Positions 37,971 to 48,261 are shown, numbered from the stretch's first letter. The stretch is DNA of 64,000 bases from Anaerosacchariphilus polymeriproducens (GCF_003363435.1 NZ_QRCT01000016.1:1-64000), one strand, 5' to 3'. Translations and numbers: made by a program. The notes: generated from the sequence alone by a model not told the origin.

Positions 37971-38819
37971 TTATACTGCAATCGGAATATTCGTAATTTG
38001 CGGTCCCGTTTGATAGTTATCAAGTCTGACATCATTCACTGTAAATTCATAGAAATCTTTTATATCAGGATTAAGCCAAAAATCAGGTGCATCCATAGGT
38101 TCTCTTTGAATTAATTCTTGGATTAATGGTACATGTCTATCATAAATGTGAGCGTCTGCGATGACATGTACCAACTCACCAACTTTCATATCACATACTT
38201 GTGCCAACATATGCACCAACACTGCATATTGACACACATTCCAGTTATTGGCTGCTAAAACATCTTGAGATCTTTGATTTAAAATAGCATTCAAAGTAAA
38301 TTGATTACTATCTTTTTCCTTCGTACAATTAAATGTAACGCTATATGCACATGGATATAGATTCATTTCACTTAGATCCTGATGTACATATAAGTTTGTC
38401 ATAATTCTTCTACTATAAGGATTATTTTTCAAATCATAAATTACACGATCCACCTGATCCATCAAACCTTCTTTATACTGATGCTTTACTGCCATCTGAT
38501 ATCCGTATGCTTTTCCAATGGAGCCCGTTTCGTCTGCCCAACTATCCCAGATATGGCTATTTAATTCATGGATATTATTGGACTTTTTCTGCCAAATCCA
38601 AAGCATTTCATCTACACAGCTTTTGATTGCTGTTCTTCTTAATGTTAATGCCGGAAATTCCTTTGAGAGGTCATAACGATTCACTACTCCGAATCGTTTA
38701 ATTGTATAAGCATCAGAACCGTCTTCCCATTTAGGTCTAACTTTCTCTCCTTCCGTACTGACACCATTTTCCAGAATGTCCTTGCACATATCGATAAAAA
38801 TTCCGTCTGCTATACTCAT
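37971..38819 (-). CDS. thyA: Thymidylate synthase
   Basis: ThyA methylates dUMP with methylene-tetrahydrofolate. The catalytic Cys157 lies in NLYPCAYSVTF, with RSQDVLAANNWNVCQYA (dUMP binding) and DAHIYDRH (phosphate and folate contacts) after it. The 282-residue length fits the ThyA type. TAAGGAGG stands just before the start. It forms a two-gene unit with folA. Confidence 0.95.
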   Translation of the reverse strand: MSIADGIFIDMCKDILENGVSTEGEKVRPKWEDGSDAYTIKRFGVVNRYDLSKEFPALTLRRTAIKSCVDEMLWIWQKKSNNIHELNSHIWDSWADETGSIGKAYGYQMAVKHQYKEGLMDQVDRVIYDLKNNPYSRRIMTNLYVHQDLSEMNLYPCAYSVTFNCTKEKDSNQFTLNAILNQRSQDVLAANNWNVCQYAVLVHMLAQVCDMKVGELVHVIADAHIYDRHVPLIQELIQREPMDAPDFWLNPDIKDFYEFTVNDVRLDNYQTGPQITNIPIAV

Positions 38820-38848
38820 TTTGACCTCCTTAGGTTTTATTTTTTATA

Positions 38849-40003
38849 TTATTTCCATTTAATTGAATAACTTCCTGAAGTATATTTACTTCCTCTTTCA
38901 ATCTTAACGTAGTATGTACCAGCATCAATCTTATAATTCTTACTAATCCAATTTGAAGTATATAATTGGAATTTTCGTTCTGTTCCATTAGAATAAGGTG
39001 TAATTTTTGCTACATCGCCCCATCTCTTACCATTTGGTCCATAAACAGATAACTTTAGTACATTACAAATTTGTGGTTTTAGAATGATATTAAGTTTACT
39101 TTTTTTATTTAACTTGATTTTATACCAATCTGCTGTCTTAGAACCTGCCAACAATGTTCCGTGTGACCATCTATTCTTTTTGCTTAATTTGGCAGCCTTA
39201 GATTTCTTACTTCCGCTTTTTTCTTTAATTGAAGTAAATTTCATTGCATATCTTGCTCTCATACTTGACGTTACTTTTACATAATAAGTAGCACCTTTTT
39301 TTATTCCATAGCTTGCACTAGAGCCTTTATAATAATACTGATCTGTTGAAAGAGCTTTTTTTCTTGCATTAACCAATTTGACATACATAGAATTTGCCAG
39401 CGGCTTGATTGTAAGAACTCCAGTCTTTCTTGCTTTTACTTTCACATAATAAGTACTCTTAAAATAAAAGTTATCATCTCTAACTACAGTTTTATTCTTA
39501 GTCGGCAAAAATTGTGGTACTTCTGTTCTAATTGAAGTATAACGAAGACCATTTAAATAATCATATCCTGAAATTAATACACGATAAGTTCCTTTACCCA
39601 ATGAAAATGTAGCATGATAACCGGAAGAGCTGTCTGCATATGAATAAGCCACTTTACCCGTTGTTACATTATATACATAAACATAATCTGCCATATTGTT
39701 TGTATTAATATGTAGAAGACCTGGAGTTTTTAATGTATAGCTGACATTATTGTAATAATAATAACCACTTAAGTCCATCTTTTTGCTAATACTTGAAATC
39801 TTTGCTTTAGGTATACTCATTTCTTTAACAGACCGATCATTTTTAGTTGATTGAGCTTTTGCTCTTTGAGCTGTCGATTCCTGTTTTGTCTCTTTGGTAA
39901 CTTCAATTCCTGTTTGTTCTTTTGCCGCTTTTGCCTGTAACTGTGTAGCTGACAAACCAACAGTTATTGACATTAAGCATAATAACATTTTTAATTTTTT
40001 CAT
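38849..40003 (-). CDS. Secreted PPC-like repeat protein (paralogue 1)
   Basis: A signal peptide (1-25, ending LQAKA) precedes a basic, Thr/Lys/Gln-rich linker (about 26-65). Then come at least two beta-sandwich units resembling bacterial pre-peptidase C-terminal (PPC) domains: YYYNNVSYTLKTPGLL (about 82-97) and TADWYKIKLNKKSKLNIIL (about 300-318), each ending in a YYVKI strand. No catalytic domain exists, so an adhesive or wall-binding role is likely. The protein is unusually rich in Lys and Tyr. The plus-strand gene at 40210 is a paralogue. Confidence 0.65.
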   Translation of the reverse strand: MKKLKMLLCLMSITVGLSATQLQAKAAKEQTGIEVTKETKQESTAQRAKAQSTKNDRSVKEMSIPKAKISSISKKMDLSGYYYYNNVSYTLKTPGLLHINTNNMADYVYVYNVTTGKVAYSYADSSSGYHATFSLGKGTYRVLISGYDYLNGLRYTSIRTEVPQFLPTKNKTVVRDDNFYFKSTYYVKVKARKTGVLTIKPLANSMYVKLVNARKKALSTDQYYYKGSSASYGIKKGATYYVKVTSSMRARYAMKFTSIKEKSGSKKSKAAKLSKKNRWSHGTLLAGSKTADWYKIKLNKKSKLNIILKPQICNVLKLSVYGPNGKRWGDVAKITPYSNGTERKFQLYTSNWISKNYKIDAGTYYVKIERGSKYTSGSYSIKWK

Positions 40004-40150
40004 TCGTTTTCCCCTTTTCTAGAAAGTGTAATAATTACTCACATCGTTTTTATTTTATCCATTTTTTATAGAAATGTAAAGGCAAATTTTTACTTAATTA
40101 TATAAATTTGTTTACTTGTTGACATATTCTTCCATTTGAGTAAAATATTA

Positions 40151-40186
40151 TTATAATAACTAGCCTAGTTAACTCGGTTATTATAA
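40151..40186. repeat. 10-base inverted repeat between the PPC-like paralogues
   Basis: TTATAATAAC (40151-40160) and GTTATTATAA (40177-40186) are exact complements with a 16-base centre. It lies just before the plus-strand gene and may be an operator for it. Confidence 0.5.
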
Positions 40187-40209
40187 AATTTTTGAAAAGG
40201 GGAAAATAA

Positions 40210-41247
40210 ATGAAGGATAAAAAAATATTTTTAAATCGTAACTATTTGACAACAATTTTCTGTATGATATTTTGTTTTTTAATTTCAGGTTTTCATGTAA
40301 AAGCTCAAAATAATCTATTAACCGAAAAAACCTATACCTATGTAGACTGTAACACAAAGAAGGAAACCTTTTTTACGGTTGTTGTACCATCAAACGGATA
40401 TCTTACATTTCAAACAAAGGAACCCGTTGATACCGTTTACAAATTATACAATAACTCTAACAAATTACTTGATTCTACCACTGTTACTAAAAATTCAGAT
40501 TATAAAGCAACTTTTTCTGTAAAAAAAGGTACTTATCGTTTAGGAACCTATTCTGCCAAAGCAGCAAATTATTCCTTTAATTATTTATGTTCTACTGATA
40601 TGCAGCTCGACTCTGCCAAAATTTTTAATGCGTATCCTGCAACAAATAAGCAGAAAATATATTATAAAATCAAACCCTCTAAAGATGGTTATCTTGCTCT
40701 TTCTCCAAAGAATTCCACTTGTTTTATCACCTTATGTAATTCTAGAAAAAAATCATTATCTTCAAAAAATTATAGCAATCCTAAGATGAAATCTTATAAA
40801 AAAGTGGTATATGGTGTTAAAAAAGGGACTACTTATTATCTAAAACTCCAATCAATAAACTGTCCAAAACTCACATTAAAGTACACTTACAAAAGCGTTA
40901 TAGACAAAAGTGGTTCTAAAAGATCCAAAGCTTATAAATTGAAATCCGGCAAAAAAGTAACTGGTCTAATTATTGCGAATAAAAAAACTACTGATTGGTA
41001 TAAATTTAAACTGCGTAGTCCAAAGAAAATCAAAATTACGCTCACCGGCTCTACAAATGACCAATTTTACATTCAAATATACAATTCAAAAGGGGAATCT
41101 ATTTTATATAGTGCACCTTATGTGTATGATGCTAATTTCAAACGAAATATCATTAGTCTTCATGCTTTAAAAAAGGAAACATACTATATTAAAATTGCAC
41201 GTGGCAATAAAAAATCCTCTGGGTATTATAATTTGAAGTTTAAATAA
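40210..41247 (+). CDS. Secreted PPC-like repeat protein (paralogue 2)
   Basis: The 345-residue protein has an N-terminal membrane/signal segment (about 11-33) and no long linker. Its beta-sandwich units parallel those of the minus-strand gene at 38849: KSGSKRSKAYKL against KSGSKKSKAAKL, TTDWYKFKL against TADWYKIKL, and a C-terminus ending GYYNLKFK against GSYSIKWK. The two genes are divergent and both have the ribosome site GAAAAGGGGAAAA. A duplication followed by inversion is the simplest history. Confidence 0.65.
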   Translation: MKDKKIFLNRNYLTTIFCMIFCFLISGFHVKAQNNLLTEKTYTYVDCNTKKETFFTVVVPSNGYLTFQTKEPVDTVYKLYNNSNKLLDSTTVTKNSDYKATFSVKKGTYRLGTYSAKAANYSFNYLCSTDMQLDSAKIFNAYPATNKQKIYYKIKPSKDGYLALSPKNSTCFITLCNSRKKSLSSKNYSNPKMKSYKKVVYGVKKGTTYYLKLQSINCPKLTLKYTYKSVIDKSGSKRSKAYKLKSGKKVTGLIIANKKTTDWYKFKLRSPKKIKITLTGSTNDQFYIQIYNSKGESILYSAPYVYDANFKRNIISLHALKKETYYIKIARGNKKSSGYYNLKFK

Positions 41248-41297
41248 ATTAATTAATAGAATATAAGGGGATTTAGCACAAAGAATGCAAATAGGAT

Positions 41298-41326
41298 AAA
41301 GGAGAACTACTCATAGGTTCTCCTTT
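41298..41326. terminator. Hairpin between PPC paralogue 2 and aldehyde dehydrogenase
   Basis: AAAGGAGAAC (41298-41307) pairs exactly with GTTCTCCTTT (41317-41326) around nine bases. It can serve both convergent genes, although T runs are short. Confidence 0.65.
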
Positions 41327-42694
41327 CTAAAACAATAATTGCAATATATTTAAAATACTATTATTATATGGTGGCAATAACATTGATAAGCAACATTTAT
41401 TCATTCTACAATAAACCGATTTTGCATGGGAAAACGTTCGAAAACTTTGTATTCCATGATAACTTCCCATTCCAGAATGACCGACCCCACCAAAAGGCAG
41501 ATTTGCATTCATTAAATGTAAAATGGTATCATTAATGCATACCCCTCCTGACGAAGTTTCTGAAAGAACCTTTTCCTTTACTTTTTTATTTTGTGTAAAC
41601 AAGTATAAGGCTAAAGGCTTTTCCTTCCTATTAATATTTTCTATTACCTCTTCTATTGATTGAAATGTCAAAATAGGAAGTAATGGTGCGAACAGCTCTT
41701 CTTGCATACACTCCGCACTCCAAGAAGGTATATCCAATAAGGTCGGTTCAATAAAACAATGTTTCCTGTTACTGTTCCCTCCATAAATTATATACTCTCG
41801 ATCTTTCTCTAAAATTATATTTATTCTATCCCAATATTCTTTATTAATAATTCTTCCAAACGACTTGCTATTCACCGCTTTTTGGCCATAGAATTCTTGG
41901 ATTGCTTTTTTAAGTTCCTTTACAAATTGTTTTTTTATACTTTTTTGTACATACACATAATCCGGTGCTACACAAATTTGCCCTGCATTTAAAAACTTCC
42001 CAAATGCAATTCTTTTAGCTGCACTTTTAATATCAGCTGTTTTTTCAACAATAACCGGGCTTTTACCTCCTAACTCAAGTGTAACCGGTGTTAGATTTTT
42101 GGCCGCCGCTTCCATTACAATTTTGCCCACTCTAGAACTTCCTGTAAAAAATATATGGTCGAACGGTAATTTTAACAACTCCTGAGCCGTTTCTATGCCG
42201 CCTGTCTTTATCTCTATATAGTTTGGAGGATATAATGCTTTGATTAACTGCTCTAATACTTTTTGAGTTTTGGAAGCATGCTCGGATGGTTTTAAAACAA
42301 CACAATTACCAGCTCCGATTGCTCCTACTAACGGAGAGATCGCTAATAAAAAAGGAAAATTAAAAGGCACCATAATCAATACACTGCCTAACGGCTCATA
42401 TCTGATTTCACTTTTCCCAAATGCTAAAATAAGAGGTGTTGATACCTCTTTACACTTCGCCCATTTTTCCAAATGATGAATCATATCTTGAATTTCTAAT
42501 ATTGAAGTATATATCTCTGTCATATAAGACTCAAATTCGGGTTTTCCCAGATCTTCATATAATGCTTGCTTAATTTTGCTTTCCCTACGAATGATTTCCC
42601 TTTTTAATCTTTTTAACTGCCTAATTCTAAATGAAATATCTTTTGTTTTTTGACTTTGAAAAAATTGGTTTTGCTTTTCTAAAATCTTTTCCAT
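41327..42694 (-). CDS. Aldehyde dehydrogenase, class 3-like
   Basis: The 455-residue NAD(P)-dependent enzyme oxidises aldehydes to acids. It has the ALDH3-type short N-terminus, the FNFPFLLAI cofactor region, the FTGSSRVGKIV NAD motif, ELGGKSP with catalytic Glu, and catalytic Cys in NAGQICVAPDY. The hydrophobic C-terminal tail (NNSILNILQLLF) recalls membrane-associated members. The ATG at 42694 follows an AGGAGGG site; twelve extra upstream residues are discounted. It might handle toxic aldehydes beside methylglyoxal synthase, but the substrate is unknown. Confidence 0.9.
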   Translation of the reverse strand: MEKILEKQNQFFQSQKTKDISFRIRQLKRLKREIIRRESKIKQALYEDLGKPEFESYMTEIYTSILEIQDMIHHLEKWAKCKEVSTPLILAFGKSEIRYEPLGSVLIMVPFNFPFLLAISPLVGAIGAGNCVVLKPSEHASKTQKVLEQLIKALYPPNYIEIKTGGIETAQELLKLPFDHIFFTGSSRVGKIVMEAAAKNLTPVTLELGGKSPVIVEKTADIKSAAKRIAFGKFLNAGQICVAPDYVYVQKSIKKQFVKELKKAIQEFYGQKAVNSKSFGRIINKEYWDRINIILEKDREYIIYGGNSNRKHCFIEPTLLDIPSWSAECMQEELFAPLLPILTFQSIEEVIENINRKEKPLALYLFTQNKKVKEKVLSETSSGGVCINDTILHLMNANLPFGGVGHSGMGSYHGIQSFRTFSHAKSVYCRMNKCCLSMLLPPYNNSILNILQLLF

Positions 42695-42836
42695 GATATC
42701 CCTCCTTACTATCGTAAAAACAATTATCAAATATTTTAATTAGTTCTTATGACTAATACTTATTACTCAAAAAAGATTTATATACAATATAAAAAGTATT
42801 TGTATTATACAAAAATAAATACCTTTTATAATAAAA

Positions 42837-42869
42837 TTTGCCAAACAGACTTCTAGTCTATCTGGCAAA
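42837..42869 (-). terminator. Terminator after mgsA
   Basis: On the minus strand TTTGCCA and TGGCAAA arms plus the inner AGACT/AGTCT pairing form a long hairpin followed by TTTATTATAA. It ends the mgsA transcript. Confidence 0.7.
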
Positions 42870-42882
42870 TCATAAATACTAT

Positions 42883-43362
42883 TTATTCTTGTAATGTTTT
42901 AGCACGATTTTGTACATTTTTTTGAAAATTCATCACTTTATGATTATACTCTTCATTCATAAACTTTGAAGATATAATAAAATCTGCTGTAGCCTTATTA
43001 TTAGCAATAGGAATATCATAAACCTGTGCAATTCTCAATAAAGCCTTAACATCCGGATCATGAGGCTGAGCCGTTAAGGGATCAGAAAAGAAAATAACTA
43101 AGTCTATTTTTCCTTCTACAATTTTGGCACCAACTTGTTGATCTCCGCCTAAAGGACCACTATTATATCCTCTAACCGGTAAATTGGTCTGATCAGCAAT
43201 CATTCTTGCTGTTGTACCTGTCCCACATAAAAAATGTTGCTTTAAAATTTCTTTATTTTCATCACACCATCTAATAAGTTCCGGTTTTTTACTATCATGT
43301 GCAATCAATGCAATATTTTTTTGCTTTCCTAATGTAAATGTAATATAATCATCCATAACCAT
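42883..43362 (-). CDS. mgsA: Methylglyoxal synthase
   Basis: MgsA converts dihydroxyacetone phosphate to methylglyoxal, a bypass that frees phosphate when sugar phosphates pile up. The motifs IALIAHDSKKPELI, GTGTTA, the active-site GYNSGPLGGDQQ and IFFSDPLTAQPHDPDV are all present. The ATG at 43362 follows AAGAAGGGA; a longer frame upstream is not needed. Final length is 159, a little longer than E. coli MgsA. Confidence 0.93.
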   Translation of the reverse strand: MVMDDYITFTLGKQKNIALIAHDSKKPELIRWCDENKEILKQHFLCGTGTTARMIADQTNLPVRGYNSGPLGGDQQVGAKIVEGKIDLVIFFSDPLTAQPHDPDVKALLRIAQVYDIPIANNKATADFIISSKFMNEEYNHKVMNFQKNVQNRAKTLQE

Positions 43363-43481
43363 CTTACACAAATCCCTTCTTTTACTTCTTTTGTACAATT
43401 CATAACTTCTATGTTATTATAACATAAAATTATAAAAATCCAAGGTGTTTTGTATAAACAACTACAAATTAGTATTATAAC

Positions 43482-43904
43482 TTAATTGTAATTCATGATT
43501 TCCTGAAATATCTTATTTACCTCTGGATACTCTCTTTTCAATGAAATAGGTTGATACTCTTCATTAAAAAAACAATGACTCGTTTCACCTATGGTTTTTA
43601 ATTCATTCGTTTTCTTATCTCTGATTTCATAACCAATCTTCATTTTAATCCCATTATAAGATAGTATTTTTATTTGAATCAAAACAATCTCTGCAAATCG
43701 AATCATAGATCTATATTCACAATTTACTGATAATACCGGAATAATGATTCCATTTGATTCCATTTTATCATAATTGAGACCGATCTGTTCCAAAAAATTG
43801 AGCCTGGCTTCCTCAAACCAACGTATATAGTTGGAATGATGAATGATTTTCATTTGATCCGTTTCATAATATTGTGCCAGTCTCTCATATGGCTTTATTA
43901 TCAT
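43482..43904 (-). CDS. Acyl-CoA thioesterase (YbgC/4HBT-like)
   Basis: The 140-residue hot-dog fold protein probably hydrolyses acyl-CoA. The active-site region reads YETDQMKIIHHSNYIRWFEEAR (about 12-33), with the expected Asp and the Asn-Tyr pair; the typical GxVYH becomes KIIHH. I prefer the ATG at 43904 because the GTG at 43916 lies almost on the AGGAAG site. It is followed by no obvious partner; the epimerase gene lies upstream by 24 bases on the same strand. Confidence 0.8.
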   Translation of the reverse strand: MIIKPYERLAQYYETDQMKIIHHSNYIRWFEEARLNFLEQIGLNYDKMESNGIIIPVLSVNCEYRSMIRFAEIVLIQIKILSYNGIKMKIGYEIRDKKTNELKTIGETSHCFFNEEYQPISLKREYPEVNKIFQEIMNYN

Positions 43905-43940
43905 TTCTACTCTCACTTCCTGTTCCTTAGATGATAAATA

Positions 43941-44942
43941 TTATATTGAATAGTATTCTTTATACCAATCTACAAAATAACGTAATCCAGCTTTTAATGA
44001 TGTATTTGGTTTGAATTCAACATCTTTTTCTAAATCAGAGACATCCGCAAAAGTCCGATAAACATCCCCTGGCTGCATAGGATAGAATTCTTTCTTGGCT
44101 TCTTTTCCCAAACACTCTTCCAAATATTTTATAAAATCCATCAATTTTTCAGGCTGATTATTTCCTATATTATAAACTTTAAATGGTGGTTTTGTCTCTT
44201 GTTTAAGTACAATTGAATTTTCTATCAATCTTACGATTCCATCAATGATATCATCCACATATGTGAAATCGCGATATAAATCTCCATTATTGAAAACTTT
44301 AATCGATTTATCTTCTGAAATTGCTTTTGTAAACAAAAAATATGCCATATCTGGTCTGCCCATTGGACCATAAACCGTAAAAAACCGAAGACCTGTTGCC
44401 GGTATAGAATACAAATGACTATAAGAATATGCCAATAATTCATTTGCTTTTTTGGTCGCAGCATATAAACTTACTGGTTGATCTGTCTTGTCTTCTACAG
44501 AAAAAGGTATTTTATCACTATTTCCATAGACCGAACTGGAAGAAGCGAATAACAAGTGTTCAATTTTATAATTTCGACACATTTCCAAAATATTAGCAAA
44601 GCCAACAAGATTCGACTGAATATATGCATCCGGATTTTCCAGACTATATCGCACTCCTGCCTGCGCTGCCAAGTTCACAACAACCTGAATCTTCTCTTGT
44701 TGAAATACGTTCTCCAAGTAATCTTTATCTGCTAGATCCCCTTTATAAAAAGTGAACTTATCATAATTCTTTAATAAATCAAGACGCGTTTCTTTTAATG
44801 AAACTTCATAATAATCATTAAGGTTGTCATAACCGATAACACAACAACCTTCTTCTAATAATCTTTTACTTAAATAATAACCTATAAAACCGGCTGCACC
44901 GGTTACTAGATATTTTTTTGTTCGATCTAAAGCTTTTAACAT
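43941..44942 (-). CDS. UDP-glucuronate 4-epimerase (CapI/GalE-like)
   Basis: This SDR-type enzyme probably interconverts UDP-glucuronate and UDP-galacturonate. The 333 residues contain the NAD motif VTGAAGFIG, the catalytic FASSSSVYG and YAATKKANE (Tyr and Lys), and [16 protein letters not shown], typical of the glucuronate epimerase subgroup. The start overlaps the upstream ugd gene by seven bases, so product and substrate enzymes are translationally linked. Confidence 0.9.
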   Translation of the reverse strand: MLKALDRTKKYLVTGAAGFIGYYLSKRLLEEGCCVIGYDNLNDYYEVSLKETRLDLLKNYDKFTFYKGDLADKDYLENVFQQEKIQVVVNLAAQAGVRYSLENPDAYIQSNLVGFANILEMCRNYKIEHLLFASSSSVYGNSDKIPFSVEDKTDQPVSLYAATKKANELLAYSYSHLYSIPATGLRFFTVYGPMGRPDMAYFLFTKAISEDKSIKVFNNGDLYRDFTYVDDIIDGIVRLIENSIVLKQETKPPFKVYNIGNNQPEKLMDFIKYLEECLGKEAKKEFYPMQPGDVYRTFADVSDLEKDVEFKPNTSLKAGLRYFVDWYKEYYSI

Positions 44943-46240
44943 ATTCCACCTCGTCCAATTGCATAATACTCAATACCTGTAGATTTCATTTCTTTTACAT
45001 CATATAAATTTCGTCCATCAAAGACAAGAGGCGTACGCATCAGCTCTTTAAAAGTTCCTGGTGCAATATTTTTAATCTCATTCCATTCCGTAAACACAAA
45101 ACACACCTGTGCATCTTTTAAAGCTTCCTCTGGCTTGTCCACATATGTAATCTGATCCGGATATCTCTTTTTAAAATTATCAGCAGCAACTGGATCATAT
45201 GCGTAGATATCCGCTCCGTTTTCTAATAATAGCGGTATATTTTCTAAAGAAGGAGCTTCCCGTAAATCGTCAGTTCCTGCCTTAAAAGCAAGACCTAAAA
45301 CTGCCACTTTCAGATCTTTAAATGTAATTAATCTCTTACAAGCTTTTCTATACAATGCTGTTTTTTGCTTTTTATTCACTTCAATGGCTGCTTTAATGGT
45401 CTTTAATTCATAACCATGTTGTTCTGCCAAATAACTTAGAGCTTTGGTATCTTTTGGAAAGCAGCTTCCACCAAAACCTACGCCTGCATTTAAAAATCTG
45501 TTTCCGATACGATCATCATACGACATAGCTTCTGCAACAGCCTGAATATCAGCTCCTACCAACTCGCATAAGTTTGCAATATCATTCATATAAGATATTT
45601 TTAAAGCCAAAAAATCATTACATGCATATTTAATCATTTCAGCACTTCTTCTATTTACTGATACGATCGGTAAATGAAACGGTTCATAAATTTTTCTCAA
45701 TAATTCCTCTGCTTCTTTACTCTCTGTACCAATAATAATTCTGGCAGCATGCAGTGTATCTCTGACTGCAGTTCCCTGTGCCAGAAATTCCGGATTACTG
45801 GCAACCTCTACCTTAACATCTCTGACCAAAGAGTCTTTAATAAACTGCTCCACTTTATCATTAGTTCCCACTGGAACTGTTGACTTCACTACTACAAGAC
45901 AATCTTTTTCTACATTTTCAGCAATCTGTCTTGCTACTGTCGCAACATACTCCATATTTGCAGATCCATCAGGTAGTTCCGGTGTTCCTACACCAATAAA
46001 AATGGCATCCGCATTTTTATATGCTGTTTTATAATCTGTACTATAATCGATTCTACCAGCCTTATAGTTCTTTACCATAAGCTCTTCTAAGTCTTCTTCA
46101 TAGATTGGCGAAACACCTGATTTCATCAATTTCACCTTTTCTTCATCTATATCAATACAAGTTACATTGTGCCCTACTTCTGCAAAGCAAACACCAGCAA
46201 CCAACCCTACATATCCCGTTCCTGCAACTGCTATTTTCAT
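44936..46240 (-). CDS. ugd: UDP-glucose 6-dehydrogenase
   Basis: Ugd oxidises UDP-glucose to UDP-glucuronate with two NAD. The 434 residues show the N-terminal Rossmann motif [12 protein letters not shown], catalytic Cys260 in [12 protein letters not shown], and a C-terminal UDP-binding domain with [17 protein letters not shown]. Together with the overlapping epimerase gene it supplies acidic sugar nucleotides for a polysaccharide whose assembly genes are not in the window. Confidence 0.95.
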   Translation of the reverse strand: MKIAVAGTGYVGLVAGVCFAEVGHNVTCIDIDEEKVKLMKSGVSPIYEEDLEELMVKNYKAGRIDYSTDYKTAYKNADAIFIGVGTPELPDGSANMEYVATVARQIAENVEKDCLVVVKSTVPVGTNDKVEQFIKDSLVRDVKVEVASNPEFLAQGTAVRDTLHAARIIIGTESKEAEELLRKIYEPFHLPIVSVNRRSAEMIKYACNDFLALKISYMNDIANLCELVGADIQAVAEAMSYDDRIGNRFLNAGVGFGGSCFPKDTKALSYLAEQHGYELKTIKAAIEVNKKQKTALYRKACKRLITFKDLKVAVLGLAFKAGTDDLREAPSLENIPLLLENGADIYAYDPVAADNFKKRYPDQITYVDKPEEALKDAQVCFVFTEWNEIKNIAPGTFKELMRTPLVFDGRNLYDVKEMKSTGIEYYAIGRGGIC

Positions 46241-46300
46241 CGTACATTTCCTCCTTATTACTTTATCAATACTAGTATTTTATTATATATCTCCCTATTC

Positions 46301-46329
46301 ATAATAGTTTTTAATCTTGGTCAGGTCAA
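46301..46329 (-). promoter_or_regulatory. Promoter of ugd and the epimerase gene
   Basis: TTGACC (46329-46324) and TATTAT (46306-46301) on the minus strand are 17 bases apart, about 60 bases before the ugd ATG. Confidence 0.75.
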
Positions 46330-46458
46330 AAACAATCTTTTTTTATTTTACAATAAAAAGGTAAGATTTACAAATTATTAATTCAATATTAAGGATTGAA
46401 TTTTAAATATTTTCAGCCCGATTTTATTGAAACCATATCATAATAGGATAATTTGTCC

Positions 46459-47535
46459 TTACTTCTCTAAACATTTATTTAAAAATTCATTTATCTTTGT
46501 CATAAATTCGAAGTCTACTTCATTAATTAACAGCCTGTCAATTCTATCATAAAATTCTTTCTTTATCTCATATGGAATATTCCCTTTATATTTTTTATTT
46601 AATTCTAAATACTGTTTATTTATCTCTGCTCCATACTTTAGCGCAGTATCAGAATAAAAGAAATCTCCATGTCCATTATGATGTTCTTTACTGCAAATTA
46701 AATAACGAACATTTTTATTGGTAATCTTATCTTCATGGGCAATAATAGAACTTCCATTAAATAAAACCCGGGTGTCATGATCACCGTGAACGATCATAAC
46801 CGGTACATTGGAACGGTTAATTCCATTTACTGCACTGAAAGACGCTGTTTTCCCATAAAGCATTGTTTGATATAATGATATATAAGGAGCCAAAATATAA
46901 GAAAAAGGCCCCATAATATTATGAGATTCTTCCATAGCTATTTCATATGCTGTATTCACACCTGCTACGCTTATAACCCCATCTACTTTATGATTCAAAT
47001 TCAATACATTGGCAACTGCATACCCTCCCCAGCTATGACCAAACAACATTACCGGATAGGTATTTAATTCCTTATTACTTTCTATGTATGTAAGAGCTGC
47101 ATCTAAATCTAGGATAGACTGCGGAAATCCTCTGGTTCTTTCTCCTTCGCTATCATAACTTCCTGTACAATCATATGTCAGTACCCTCCATCCATGATCC
47201 ACCAAAAACATGATTTGAGGCAGATAACTATCAGAACCGGCACTAATTCCATGAGCTACTACTACTAATCCTTTTGTATTTTCCTGTCCATAAATATAAC
47301 CCTGCAGTTGATTTTTCCCCGATGGAAATTGAAATGATGACCTCTTATAATTTTTAGATATCTCATTATATTTTATCTCGGTTGAAAATTCAGGTCTATT
47401 AAATCTGGGAAAATTACTATCATACAGCTTTTTGACTATAATCATACTAATAATTGAAAATACTACAATAACAATACCTGTTCTGACAATAAAAAGTTTA
47501 ATAAATTTTCCTCTGCCGTTTACAGTTTCTTTCAT
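46459..47535 (-). CDS. Membrane-anchored alpha/beta hydrolase
   Basis: The 358-residue protein has one N-terminal membrane helix (about 12-37) and an alpha/beta hydrolase domain outside the membrane. The nucleophile elbow is GHSWGGYAVAN, the acid is probably the Asp in VHGDHDTRV and the His lies in SKEHHNGHGDFF. The oxyanion-side VVAHGISAGSDSY is typical. The substrate could be an ester or a peptide. The start is the ATG at 47535 with AAGGAG in front; the ATG 21 bases upstream overlaps poorer context. Confidence 0.82.
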   Translation of the reverse strand: MKETVNGRGKFIKLFIVRTGIVIVVFSIISMIIVKKLYDSNFPRFNRPEFSTEIKYNEISKNYKRSSFQFPSGKNQLQGYIYGQENTKGLVVVAHGISAGSDSYLPQIMFLVDHGWRVLTYDCTGSYDSEGERTRGFPQSILDLDAALTYIESNKELNTYPVMLFGHSWGGYAVANVLNLNHKVDGVISVAGVNTAYEIAMEESHNIMGPFSYILAPYISLYQTMLYGKTASFSAVNGINRSNVPVMIVHGDHDTRVLFNGSSIIAHEDKITNKNVRYLICSKEHHNGHGDFFYSDTALKYGAEINKQYLELNKKYKGNIPYEIKKEFYDRIDRLLINEVDFEFMTKINEFLNKCLEK

Positions 47536-47618
47536 CTTTGTTCTCCTTAATTTCATCTGTAAAATATAATATTTTTAAGGAACAAAAACTATTCCTAATT
47601 TCATTTTTCTTGATATTA

Positions 47619-48122
47619 TTAAAATTTTCGAAGTTCATCCGTTCCGTCATCTTTCAACTTATCTATTTTTCGAATTATGATATCATATTCAAAATTTTCA
47701 TTTATTTTTATCCTTACTGTATCTCCAACTTTATGATGAAGTAATGCTTTTCCTAATGGTGAATCGATACTGATCCGCCCCTGTGTTGAATTCGCTCTTA
47801 CAGTCGTCACAATCTTGTAAACCTCTTCTTCATCATCCTCCGGAACATAAATCGTTACCTGATCATTAAGTCCCACCTCGTCGTCATTGGAATCTTCCGG
47901 TATCACTTGTGCTGTTCTTATCATCTTCTCTAAATATCTTATTCTGCTTTCATTTTGATTCTTAAATTGCTTCGCTGCTTTATACTCAAAATTTTCACTT
48001 AAATCACCATGTGCCCTTGCTTCTTGAACATCTCTGATTGCTTCTTTTCGTACTACTAACTTACGATGTTCTATTTCATCTTTCATTTTTTTGATATCTT
48101 TTTCTGTTACTTTATCAAACAT
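47619..48122 (-). CDS. greA: Transcript cleavage factor GreA
   Basis: GreA rescues backtracked RNA polymerase. The 167-residue protein has the N-terminal coiled-coil with the tip acidic pair in AHGDLSENFEYKAAK, and a C-terminal FKBP-like domain with ISIDSPLGKALLHHKVGD. It precedes the hydrolase gene with an 83-base gap. Confidence 0.93.
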   Translation of the reverse strand: MFDKVTEKDIKKMKDEIEHRKLVVRKEAIRDVQEARAHGDLSENFEYKAAKQFKNQNESRIRYLEKMIRTAQVIPEDSNDDEVGLNDQVTIYVPEDDEEEVYKIVTTVRANSTQGRISIDSPLGKALLHHKVGDTVRIKINENFEYDIIIRKIDKLKDDGTDELRKF

Positions 48123-48232
48123 AATTTATCCCCGCTAATTTTAAATTTACTTCTATCATTATACTACATTCTGTTATACTTATAAACTTCAATTAGATAA
48201 ATATTCGTTGTACTAATGTCGATAACATTTCC

Positions 48233-48261
48233 TTGTAATAATTTTGCAATATTATTATAAT
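48233..48261 (+). promoter_or_regulatory. Promoter ahead of the ATT-start small ORF
   Basis: TTGTAA (48233-48238) and TATAAT (48256-48261) are 17 bases apart. The RNA would run into the strong AAAGGAGG site at 48313-48320. Confidence 0.65.
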
